DNA of 38,803 bases, from NCBI GenBank assembly GCA_007378955.1, contig VMGY01000001.1, forward strand, positions 1 through 38,803, written 5' to 3'. The position numbers and the translations under genes were made by a program. The notes below the pieces were generated by a model. The model was not told where the DNA came from, searched no databases, and was given only the letters and a program-made list of their open reading frames with translations. This document shows, in pieces, positions 8,207 through 16,776 of the stretch. The stretch's first letter is position 1, and each line of letters starts with the position of its first letter. Source of the DNA: Parcubacteria group bacterium Athens0714_12. GTDB taxonomy: Bacteria > Patescibacteriota > Patescibacteriia > UBA2591 > VMGY01.

Positions 8207-9289
8207 GTGAAAAAAGCGTTATTTTATAAAAAATTAAAAAATCATCAAATTCAGTGCCAAGCTTGTAACCATTATTGCTTAATTTTGTCGGCCAAAAAAG
8301 GAATTTGCGGCGTCAGGGAAAATATCAAAGGTGAACTTTACGCTTTGACCTATGGTTTGGCTTGCGCGGAAAATATAGACCCGATAGAAAAAAAACCGCT
8401 TTTTCATTTTTTGCCCGGCAGTTATTCTTTATCCATCGCCACGGTCGGCTGTAATTTCAGATGTTCTTATTGCCAAAATTGGGATATTTCCCAAGGACCT
8501 AAAATTAACCCCGCGCTTTTTTTTGATTGCATTTCATGTGAAAAGATAAAACCTATCCGAAAAAAATGCGGGGTAAATCAAAAAATTGACGGCTTTGAAT
8601 TATCGCCTGGCAAAATTATTCAGGATGCTTTGGATAGCGGCTGTCAAAGCATTTCTTATACTTACACTGAGCCAACCGTATTTGTAGAATATGCTATAGA
8701 AACAATGAAATTAGCCCAAGAACGAGGAATAAAAAATGTTTGGGTCAGCAACGGCTATATGAGTAAAAAAGTCTTGGAAGAAATTTCACCATATTTAGAC
8801 GCGATTAATATTGATTTAAAATCTTTTAAAGAAAAATTTTATCAGGAAATTTGTGGCGCGCGCTTAAAGCCGGTTTTAGAAAATTTAAAAATAATAAAAA
8901 ATTTAGACATCTGGTTAGAAATAACAACCTTGGTAATTCCCGGCTTCAATGATTCACCAAAAAAATTTGAGCAAATAGCCTATTTTATAAAAAATGAATT
9001 AGGCGATGAAACGCCTTGGCATCTTTCCAAATTTTCGCCAGAAATTTCATGGCAAATGCAAAATCTTCCCCCTACTCCGGATAAAACGATTCAAAAAGCG
9101 CGGGAAATCGGCCTTGAAGGAGGCTTAAAATACGTGTATACTGGAAATATCCGAGAAAATTCCGGAGAAAATACTTATTGCCCTAAATGTAAAACATTAA
9201 ATATCAAACGGATTGGATTTTCTATAGAAAGATTGGATAAAAATGGAAAATGTTGGAAATGCGGCAATCATCTGAATTTAATCGTTTGA
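8207..9289 (+). CDS. amrS: AmmeMemoRadiSam-system radical SAM enzyme
   Basis: CQACNHYCLI...KGICGVRENIKGELYALTYG, VGCNFRCSYCQNWDIS (CxxxCxxC), C-terminal CPKC...CWKC. Confidence 0.9.
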   Translation: MKKALFYKKLKNHQIQCQACNHYCLILSAKKGICGVRENIKGELYALTYGLACAENIDPIEKKPLFHFLPGSYSLSIATVGCNFRCSYCQNWDISQGPKINPALFFDCISCEKIKPIRKKCGVNQKIDGFELSPGKIIQDALDSGCQSISYTYTEPTVFVEYAIETMKLAQERGIKNVWVSNGYMSKKVLEEISPYLDAINIDLKSFKEKFYQEICGARLKPVLENLKIIKNLDIWLEITTLVIPGFNDSPKKFEQIAYFIKNELGDETPWHLSKFSPEISWQMQNLPPTPDKTIQKAREIGLEGGLKYVYTGNIRENSGENTYCPKCKTLNIKRIGFSIERLDKNGKCWKCGNHLNLIV

Positions 9290-9313
9290 CATAATTTTAG
9301 CATATGCTAAACT
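9286..9313 (+). promoter_or_regulatory. Putative sigma70 promoter of clpB overlapping the amrS stop codon
   Basis: TTGACA (9286-9291) - 16 nt - TAAACT (9308-9313). Confidence 0.6.
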
Positions 9314-9317
9314 AAAA

Positions 9318-9344
9318 TTAGCACTCTGAAGTTAAGAGTGCTAA
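9318..9344. promoter_or_regulatory. CIRCE operator (HrcA binding site)
   Basis: TTAGCACTC-tgaagttaa-GAGTGCTAA, exact consensus with N9 spacer. Confidence 0.97.
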
Positions 9345-9356
9345 TGCATTGCTGTA

Positions 9357-9412
9357 TTGTTAAATTGCTAAATTGTCGCATTGATTTTCAAGACAATTTA
9401 ACAATTTGACAA
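9357..9412 (+). other. Long stem-loop in the clpB 5' UTR
   Basis: ttgttaaattgctaaattgtc / gacaatttaacaatttgacaa: 21-bp stem with one GU and one mismatch. Confidence 0.7.
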
Positions 9413-9427
9413 TGGAACAATTTAATA

Positions 9428-12055
9428 ATGAATTATATGCCTTTAATTGATAACTTCACTTTTAAATCGCAAGAAGCTTTGCAACAAGCCCAGAAAATGG
9501 CTTTTGACAAAGGCCATCAGCAAATAGACGCCCTGCATCTTCTTTATGTTTTAACTGAACAGGAGGAAGGAGTGGTTTTAACTTTATTGCAAAAATTAGA
9601 AGTTAACACCGAAGATCTCAAAAAACGGCTGACAAAAGAAATAAATAAAATTCCTAAAATCAGCGGCGAAGGAGCAATAGGCCAATTTTATATCGGGTCA
9701 GGCCTTCAAAGAGTTTTAATGCAAACCCAAAAAGAAGCCAGTAAATTAAAAGATGAGTACGTCAGCACCGAGCATCTCTTTTTGGCTATTTTGCAAGTCC
9801 CTTCTATTTGCAAAGAAATCTTGCAAAGTTTTGGCTTAAGTTATGAAAAAGTGCTCACGGTTTTAACCACCTTAAAAGGCGCGGAAACCATCACTGACGC
9901 CGAGCCGGAATCAAAATATCAAGTGATTGAAAAATACACCCAAAACTTAACCCAATTGGCCAGAGATAAAAAATTAGACCCGATTGTCGGCAGAGACGAT
10001 GAAATAAGAAGAGTAATGCAAGTTTTAAGCAGAAGAACTAAAAATAATCCGGTTTTAATCGGCGAAGCCGGCACCGGCAAAACAGCCATTATTGAAGGAT
10101 TGGCGCAAAGAATCGCTTCGGGCGACGTGCCGGAAACTTTAAAAGACAAAGAAATTTTAGTTCTTGATTTGGGTTCTTTGGTGGCGGGAACTAAATTCAG
10201 AGGCGAATTTGAAAATCGTTTAAAAGCGATTTTAAAAGAAATAAAAAAATACGAAGGCCAGATTATTTTATTTATTGACGAACTTCATACTTTAGTGGGC
10301 GCGGGCGCGATTGAGGGTTCTTTGGACGCTTCCAATATGTTAAAGCCGGCATTGGCGCGCGGCGAACTGCATTGCGTCGGCGCGACGACTTTAAAAGAAT
10401 ACCAAAAATACATTGAAAAAGACCAGGCTTTGACCAGAAGGTTTCAGCCGGTTTTTATCGGCGAGCCGAGCATTGAAGATACGGTCGCTATTTTGCGGGG
10501 CATTAAAGAAAAATATGAAATTTATCACGGCATAAAAATCACTGACGACGCTTTAATCGCCGCCGCCCAATTTTCCGCCCGCTATATCACCGACCGCTTC
10601 CTGCCGGACAAAGCAGTGGACTTGATTGACGAGGCCACCTCGGCTTTGAAATTAGAAACAGAAACCCAGCCAGATGAATTGGATAAATGGAAGAGAAAAA
10701 TCAGGCAGATTGAAATAGAAAAAGAAGCCTTGAAAAAAGAAAAAAAAGACAAATCAAAATTAAATCTTCTGGAAAAAAATCTTAATGAATTGAAAGAAAG
10801 CGCCAAAGATTTGGAAATAAAATGGCGGAACGAAAAAGACAGCATTTCTATTATCAGAAAAACTCAGAAACAATTGGAAAGCTTAAAAAACGAAGCGGAA
10901 ATAAACGAAAGAAAAGGCAATTTGCAAAAAGTGGCGGAATTGCGCTATGGCCAAATTCCCGAACTGGAAAAACAAATAAAGCACGAGGAGGAAAAATTAA
11001 AAAAATTAAGAAAAAAACAAAGAATTTTAAAAGAGGAAGTTACCGAGGAAGATATTGCCAAAGTGGTTTCCCGATGGACCGGTGTGCCTTTGACTAAAAT
11101 GCTGGAAAGCGAAAGTTATAAATTGGCGAAAATGGAAGAAGAATTGCATAAGCGGATTATTGACCAAAAAGACGCGATTAAGGCGATTGCTTCGGCGATC
11201 AGAAGGTCAAGAGCCGGCATCAGCGAAGAAAATAAACCAATGGGCAGTTTTATTTTCCTGGGCCCGACCGGCGTGGGAAAGACGGAATTAGCCAAGGCCT
11301 TGGCGGAATTTATGTTTAATGACGAGAAATCATTGATTCGTTTGGATATGTCTGAATATATGGAACGTCACACGATTTCTAAAATGCTCGGCTCCCCTCC
11401 CGGCTATGTCGGCTATGAAGAAGGCGGACAATTAACTGAAATGGTCAGGCGCCGGCCTTATTCAGTTATCCTTTTTGATGAAATAGAAAAAGCGCATTTG
11501 GAAGTTTTAAATACCCTTTTGCAAATTTTAGACGATGGCAGATTGACTGACGCCAAAGGCCGGGTGGCTAATTTCAAAAATTCAATCATTATCATGACTT
11601 CCAATGTCGGCAGTGATTTATTACAGGATTTATCTAATAAGACTACAATTGGCTTTGTTTCAGACCGGGAAAAAGAAAATACGGAAAAACAGGTCCAGGA
11701 CAAAATCAGGACAGCCCTGAAAGAAAAATTCAGGCCGGAATTTTTAAACCGCGTGGATGAGGTGATAATTTTCAAAAATTTAAGCAAAAAAGATATTGAA
11801 CAAATCATGGAACTCCAGTTGCGTATTGTGGAAAAAAGATTAAGTGAAAAAAAATTAAAAATCACCGTCAGCTTGGAAGTTAAAAAAATGCTGGCTGAAC
11901 GTGGTTATGACCCTGTTTTCGGCGCCCGGCCATTAAAAAGATTAATTCAAAATTTAATTTTAGACCCCTTGGCGATGGAAATAATTGAAGGTAAAATCAT
12001 CGAAGGACAAATCATAAAAATAACCCTAAAAAACGGAAAAGTAAATTTTTCGTAA
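9428..12055 (+). CDS. clpB: ATP-dependent chaperone ClpB
   Basis: Two AAA+ modules ([37 protein letters not shown]), middle coiled coil, Clp N-domain. Confidence 0.95.
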   Translation: MNYMPLIDNFTFKSQEALQQAQKMAFDKGHQQIDALHLLYVLTEQEEGVVLTLLQKLEVNTEDLKKRLTKEINKIPKISGEGAIGQFYIGSGLQRVLMQTQKEASKLKDEYVSTEHLFLAILQVPSICKEILQSFGLSYEKVLTVLTTLKGAETITDAEPESKYQVIEKYTQNLTQLARDKKLDPIVGRDDEIRRVMQVLSRRTKNNPVLIGEAGTGKTAIIEGLAQRIASGDVPETLKDKEILVLDLGSLVAGTKFRGEFENRLKAILKEIKKYEGQIILFIDELHTLVGAGAIEGSLDASNMLKPALARGELHCVGATTLKEYQKYIEKDQALTRRFQPVFIGEPSIEDTVAILRGIKEKYEIYHGIKITDDALIAAAQFSARYITDRFLPDKAVDLIDEATSALKLETETQPDELDKWKRKIRQIEIEKEALKKEKKDKSKLNLLEKNLNELKESAKDLEIKWRNEKDSISIIRKTQKQLESLKNEAEINERKGNLQKVAELRYGQIPELEKQIKHEEEKLKKLRKKQRILKEEVTEEDIAKVVSRWTGVPLTKMLESESYKLAKMEEELHKRIIDQKDAIKAIASAIRRSRAGISEENKPMGSFIFLGPTGVGKTELAKALAEFMFNDEKSLIRLDMSEYMERHTISKMLGSPPGYVGYEEGGQLTEMVRRRPYSVILFDEIEKAHLEVLNTLLQILDDGRLTDAKGRVANFKNSIIIMTSNVGSDLLQDLSNKTTIGFVSDREKENTEKQVQDKIRTALKEKFRPEFLNRVDEVIIFKNLSKKDIEQIMELQLRIVEKRLSEKKLKITVSLEVKKMLAERGYDPVFGARPLKRLIQNLILDPLAMEIIEGKIIEGQIIKITLKNGKVNFS

Positions 12056-12075
12056 AAACAAAAAAGGAGGGTGGA

Positions 12076-12261
12076 GTGAAAAAAGAAGATTTTAAAAAGT
12101 TGAAAAGAGGAGATATCGTGGAATCATTGTCGGGCACGCAATTTATTGTCGTGGAAACAAAAGGCCTGGGAATTGGCGATGATTACATTTATGTCGCCGA
12201 ATTATTTGAACATCCACCAAGAAGAATAAATTATCTACATCTGAAACGCCATATCCGATAA
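12076..12261 (+). CDS. Small hypothetical protein (61 aa)
   Basis: Strong SD aaaggaggg before GTG start; followed by a hairpin terminator; no recognised family. Confidence 0.7.
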   Translation: MKKEDFKKLKRGDIVESLSGTQFIVVETKGLGIGDDYIYVAELFEHPPRRINYLHLKRHIR

Positions 12262-12282
12262 ATTAAAAGATCGAAATTATTT

Positions 12283-12314
12283 AAGTCCGGAGAAAAAATC
12301 CCCGGGCTTTTCAT
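12283..12314 (+). terminator. Rho-independent terminator downstream of clpB/61-aa gene
   Basis: AAGTCCGG...CCGGGCTT stem followed by TTTTCATTT. Confidence 0.65.
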
Positions 12315-12361
12315 TTGAAATACTTAAAAAAATAAGATATGATAATATAAATAAATAGTAT

Positions 12362-12474
12362 TGTCATTGCGAGGAGCCCAGTACATATATTTATGTGCTG
12401 GGCGACGAAGTAATCCCGTTTTATTAACCACAGGATTGCTTCGTCGCTCGTTTCACTCACTCCTCGCAATGACA
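12362..12474. repeat. REP/palindromic repeat pair (same family A)
   Basis: tgtcattgcgaggagccc...gtaatcccg and inverted ggattgcttcgtcgctcg...ctcctcgcaatgaca. Confidence 0.9.
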
Positions 12475-12484
12475 CTTTTTGAAT

Positions 12485-13876
12485 ATGCTTATAAAAAAAA
12501 TCTGTATTTTTATCGCGATTTTAGTTTTATCCCCCCTCTCTTTTATTTTTGCCGCTGATTTTAATCCTAATTATATTATTTCCGACGCGGAATTGACTGA
12601 TTATAATTCTTTATCTTTGGATTCTATCCAAAAATTTTTAGAGATAAAAGACGGGACTTTAAAAAATTATAAAGCTGAAGACATTGACGGAAAAACCCGT
12701 GGCGGGGCGGAAATAATTTACAACGCCAGCCGGAATTATAAAATCAATCCACAAATCCTGCTCGTTTTGTTGCAAAAAGAACAAAGCTTGATAGATAATT
12801 CAAATCCGACACAATATAATTACGACTGGGCAACTGGCTTTGCCCGTTGCGATGATTGCGACCTGAATGACCCAGTGATCGTCAAATTCAAGGGTTTTGC
12901 CAAGCAAATAGACGGCGCTGCGAGCCGATTGCGCTGGTATCTTGCTCAATACGCTAATAATGAAAATGGCTGGCTGAAACAAGCAGGCGCGACTTATGAT
13001 ATTCTGCAAACTTACCAAACTCCCCCGTCTTATAAAATTACCATTGCCAACCAAGCGACCGCCTGTTTATATAATTACACGCCTTATTACCATGGCAATT
13101 ACAGTTTCTGGAAATTATGGAATAAATGGTTTACTAAAATTTATCCCGACGGAACGCTTTTACAGGCCAAAGGAGAACCGGGCGTCTGGCTGGTCCAATT
13201 TGGCAAAAAAAGGCCATTTTTAAGCCGTTCAGCCCTATTTTCCAGTTATGACACAAGTAAAATCATTCGGGTGGAAAAAGTTGATTTAGAAAGATATGAA
13301 AGCGGCAGAGCCATAAAATTTGCCCAATATTCTCTTTTAAGGTCTCCTGCCGGCACAGTGTATTTATTGATTAATAATGAAAAAAGAGGATTTAGAACAA
13401 GAGAAGCATTTAGAACGTTCGGTTATAACCCGGAAGAAATAATAGATTTGAGTTGGGAGGAGTTGGCGGACTTTCCCGAAGGAGAGCCGATTACCATTGC
13501 CAGCACTTATCCGACCGGCGCTTTACTGCAAAATAAAAGTACTGGCGCGGTTTTTTATGTCCAAAACGGCGTTAAAAACGGAATTATTGACCGAAGCATT
13601 TTAAAAATTAATTTTAAAAATAAAAAAATTATTCCGGTCGCGCCGGAAGAATTGGATAAATACGCCGCTTTGCCACCGATAAAAATAAAAGATGGCGAGC
13701 TTGTTAAATCAACTGGCCAGCCCGCGGTCTATATTATTTCCAATAGTGAAAAGCGGCCAATTACTTCCCCTGACGCTTTTAATGGTTTAGGTTATAAATG
13801 GGAGAATATAAATAACGTACCTCAAGGAGTGCTCGATTTACATCTCGCCGGCGAACCATTGGATATCGCGAGGTAA
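12485..13876 (+). CDS. Secreted protein: muramidase-like N-terminal region plus four ~60-aa repeats
   Basis: Signal peptide MLIKKICIFIAILVLSPLSFIFA; INPQILLVLLQKEQSLI...NQATACLYNYTPY; repeated LL(x)4-6 G.VYL..N..KR.F.....F...GY. Confidence 0.75.
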   Translation: MLIKKICIFIAILVLSPLSFIFAADFNPNYIISDAELTDYNSLSLDSIQKFLEIKDGTLKNYKAEDIDGKTRGGAEIIYNASRNYKINPQILLVLLQKEQSLIDNSNPTQYNYDWATGFARCDDCDLNDPVIVKFKGFAKQIDGAASRLRWYLAQYANNENGWLKQAGATYDILQTYQTPPSYKITIANQATACLYNYTPYYHGNYSFWKLWNKWFTKIYPDGTLLQAKGEPGVWLVQFGKKRPFLSRSALFSSYDTSKIIRVEKVDLERYESGRAIKFAQYSLLRSPAGTVYLLINNEKRGFRTREAFRTFGYNPEEIIDLSWEELADFPEGEPITIASTYPTGALLQNKSTGAVFYVQNGVKNGIIDRSILKINFKNKKIIPVAPEELDKYAALPPIKIKDGELVKSTGQPAVYIISNSEKRPITSPDAFNGLGYKWENINNVPQGVLDLHLAGEPLDIAR

Positions 13877-13880
13877 ATTT

Positions 13881-14309
13881 ATGAAAAAAAAAGAAAAGAA
13901 AGAAACCAATATCCAAAAAATAGTTAATTATTATTTCAAGACCAAGGGTTTGAATTTGGAAGAAATTAAGGAAAGCGCCAAAAAGAAAAAGATAATTTAT
14001 TCCCGCCATGTCAGGCCGGCGAAAGAACTTTTGGAATTGGCCGGCTCGTTAAGCAAAGCCAAAGAAGCGATAAAAAAGGTGGCTAATTGGGCGATATCGC
14101 ATCACTTGGATTATACGATTGAAACCGTTTTTAAGAGATGGCTGGAATTGGACAAATTAAAACCAAAAGAAGTGGTTAAAAAGCCGTTTTACGACGACCA
14201 CCCGATGGTCTGGAGCGACGCCAAGCAAAAATGGTTTATCATTATTGACGGCGAATGGAAGGAATTTGCCGGCGACGAGAAAGAAATTGAATGGAAAGTG
14301 ATTAAATAA
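13881..14309 (+). CDS. Hypothetical protein (142 aa, lysine-rich, non-secreted)
   Basis: Intact ORF immediately after the repeat protein; YSRHVRPAKELLELAGSLSKAKEAI; no recognised family. Confidence 0.7.
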   Translation: MKKKEKKETNIQKIVNYYFKTKGLNLEEIKESAKKKKIIYSRHVRPAKELLELAGSLSKAKEAIKKVANWAISHHLDYTIETVFKRWLELDKLKPKEVVKKPFYDDHPMVWSDAKQKWFIIIDGEWKEFAGDEKEIEWKVIK

Positions 14310-14340
14310 ATAACTATCGTATTTGTTTTAAATTTATAAT

Positions 14341-15288
14341 ATGAATTCTAATAATAAAATTAAGATTATCTTTATGGGCACTCCTAAATTCGCTGTTCCG
14401 GCTTTAAAAAAATTGGCGGATGACAAGCGATTTGAAATTTTGGCGGTAATTGCGGCGACAGACAAGCGCATTGGCAGAAAACAAATCCTCACTCCTCCGC
14501 CGGTAAAAATTTTCGCTCGAGAAAATAAAATTTTGGTTTTCCAACCAAAAAGAATTGAAAATTTTAAATTGCAAATTTCAAACTTGAAACCAGATTTAAT
14601 TATTGTGTGCGCTTTTGGTCAAATTATTCCTAAAAGTATTTTGGATATTCCTAAATACGATTGTCTTAATATCCATCCCTCCTTGCTTCCCAAATACCGG
14701 GGTCCCTCGCCTATCCAAACTGCTATTTTAAACGGAGAAAAGCAAACCGGCGTTACAATTATGCTGGTAGATGAAAAAATGGACCGCGGCCCGATTTTAA
14801 AAAATTGCGAATTGCAAATTACAAATTGCGATTTTACTTATGAAAAATTATCGGAAAAACTATCTGAACTTGGCGCTCAATTGCTTATTGAAACCATTCC
14901 TGAATGGATAAATGGAAAAATCAAAGCTAAACCGCAGGAGGAATCGCTCGCCGCTTACACCAAGATAATTCAAAAAGAAGACGGAAAAATTAATTGGAAA
15001 AAATCAGCCCAGGAAATAGAAAATCAAATCAGAGCTTTTTATCCTTGGCCGGGAACTTTCACTTTTTGGCAAAAATTAAAATTAAAAATTATCCAAGCCG
15101 CGGCGTCTCTGGAAAAACATAATTTAACCCCGGGCAAAGTATTTTTAGACAAAAACAATCAAATATCCGTCGCTTGCGGCAAAGGATATTTGATTTTAAA
15201 AAAAATTCAATTGGAAGGAAAAAAAGAAAATAAAATTGAAGATTTTATTAAGGGACACTTATCTTTTCTTGGCTCTATTTTAAATTAA
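14341..15288 (+). CDS. fmt: Methionyl-tRNA formyltransferase
   Basis: IIFMGTPKFAVPALKKL, LNIHPSLLPKYRGPSPIQ, GVTIMLVDEKMDRGPIL. Confidence 0.95.
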   Translation: MNSNNKIKIIFMGTPKFAVPALKKLADDKRFEILAVIAATDKRIGRKQILTPPPVKIFARENKILVFQPKRIENFKLQISNLKPDLIIVCAFGQIIPKSILDIPKYDCLNIHPSLLPKYRGPSPIQTAILNGEKQTGVTIMLVDEKMDRGPILKNCELQITNCDFTYEKLSEKLSELGAQLLIETIPEWINGKIKAKPQEESLAAYTKIIQKEDGKINWKKSAQEIENQIRAFYPWPGTFTFWQKLKLKIIQAAASLEKHNLTPGKVFLDKNNQISVACGKGYLILKKIQLEGKKENKIEDFIKGHLSFLGSILN

Positions 15289-16776
15289 TGATTTCCTCAC
15301 TTTTTTTGTTACCCAAAAGCCGAGATATTTACCCAGCATTAATCTGGTTTGGGCGTCGAGCGCCGGAATAGCGCCGAAAAATATAAAACAAATCGGGAAA
15401 AGAATCCATTGTAAAAGCATAAATAAATAAGTATGAAACTTATATTTATCCGGCCTTGGAGGCAATAAAATAATGCTTAAAACAGCGCTGATAATCAAAC
15501 CGACCATCGCGAGTTGCATTAAAATTTCCAAAATAAAAGGCTCATTGGAAATAAGCACGCTTGTTTTTATCCCCTCTTCAGCCAGCCATAAAGGCAATTT
15601 TCCCAAAACAAAAATTAAAATTGGCGCCGTCGCCCAAGAATAGATGCCCTCGCTAAGAATAAAAAGAGATTTAAATCCTTTTTTAAAAGGGATTTTTTTA
15701 TTTTTCCAAAGATTCCAAATCAAATAAGGAATATTTTCCGCGCCATAAGCCCAGCGCCTTTGCTGTTTGTATTGATTAACCAAGCTTTGCCATAAACTGC
15801 CGGCATAAACCGTATCCATGGAAATCGGGATATATAAGGGCGCTACCGAGTAATTGCCGTTATAATGAATAAAACATTGATAAAAAATTCTTGAGTCTTC
15901 GCTGACAATGTCGTTTTGCCAAAATCCCACATCCACCAGGGCGTTAAAACTCATGCTATGCGAAGAAAAAGTTGACATCCTTTCAGGCCTGTTTAATTCT
16001 GTTAATAGCCAAAAAGTCGTGCCCCTGGAAACTATGCGCGTTAAGGCCGGGGAATCCCAGATATTATTATTAAATAAAGCGATTGGCTGAAAAGACGCGT
16101 GAACAGGGTCGGGATGAGTCAAATATGTATAAGTCAAATAACTGAAGTATTGCCGGTGCGGACAGCTATCCACGTCAAAAGAAGAAACAATAATTTTTTT
16201 ATAAGGAATTTTTAATTGGTCTATCAATATTTTGGCTTTTTTGCCGGCATAATGGGTATTTGAACCCTTACCCGCCAATTCGCCGGGTAAATCTTTAGGA
16301 TGAAGTTCTATTAAAAGCCGGAAAAATTTGCCGGCAAAATCTTTTTTAATTTCTTCAACGATTTTTAAAAAATTTTCTTTGTCTTTTTCTTCGCCGGCTA
16401 AAACCACGATAAATTTATCCAAAGAATAATCCATTTTAATTAAATTTTCAAAAGTTGATTTGATTACTTCTATCCCCTCTTTATAAGTAGGTAGAATTAT
16501 TAAATGGTAAATTTCAGGCCAGTCTTTTATTGTTTTTAATCTTTCCAGCCAATTTATTTTTAAAGTTTTTTTAAATCTTTGCCATGAAATAATAAGATGG
16601 ATTTGAAGATAGACAATTTTAATCAGCCAGTATAAATCAAAAAGAATAATAAAATAAATAGCCCAGAGCGGCTTGAAATACGAAAATAAAAAAGCAAGAA
16701 TAAAAGTCATCCAGACTAAAGCGCCGGGAATTATTTCTAAAATTCTATAATAAGGATTTTTTGACAATTTAGGCAT
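15280..16776 (-). CDS. Membrane glycosyltransferase family 2 (cellulose-synthase-like topology)
   Basis: LPTYKEG, SFDVDSCPH, SEDSRI, QQRRWAYG motif, multiple TM segments. Confidence 0.85.
   Translation of the reverse strand: MPKLSKNPYYRILEIIPGALVWMTFILAFLFSYFKPLWAIYFIILFDLYWLIKIVYLQIHLIISWQRFKKTLKINWLERLKTIKDWPEIYHLIILPTYKEGIEVIKSTFENLIKMDYSLDKFIVVLAGEEKDKENFLKIVEEIKKDFAGKFFRLLIELHPKDLPGELAGKGSNTHYAGKKAKILIDQLKIPYKKIIVSSFDVDSCPHRQYFSYLTYTYLTHPDPVHASFQPIALFNNNIWDSPALTRIVSRGTTFWLLTELNRPERMSTFSSHSMSFNALVDVGFWQNDIVSEDSRIFYQCFIHYNGNYSVAPLYIPISMDTVYAGSLWQSLVNQYKQQRRWAYGAENIPYLIWNLWKNKKIPFKKGFKSLFILSEGIYSWATAPILIFVLGKLPLWLAEEGIKTSVLISNEPFILEILMQLAMVGLIISAVLSIILLPPRPDKYKFHTYLFMLLQWILFPICFIFFGAIPALDAQTRLMLGKYLGFWVTKKVRKSLI

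Noticed and set aside
9919-11865. Several ORFs (76, 87, 91, 135 aa) overlapping clpB on both strands
   Set aside because: All embedded in clpB, which has complete AAA+ motifs; no independent RBS or family.
12361-12558. 65-aa ORF MSLRGAQYIYLCAGRRSNPVLL... on +
   Set aside because: It is a read-through translation of the REP-like repeat running into the next gene in another frame; typical spurious ORF.
15280-15288. 9-bp convergent overlap of fmt and the GT2 stop codons
   Set aside because: Real but ordinary for compact genomes; not worth a separate finding.
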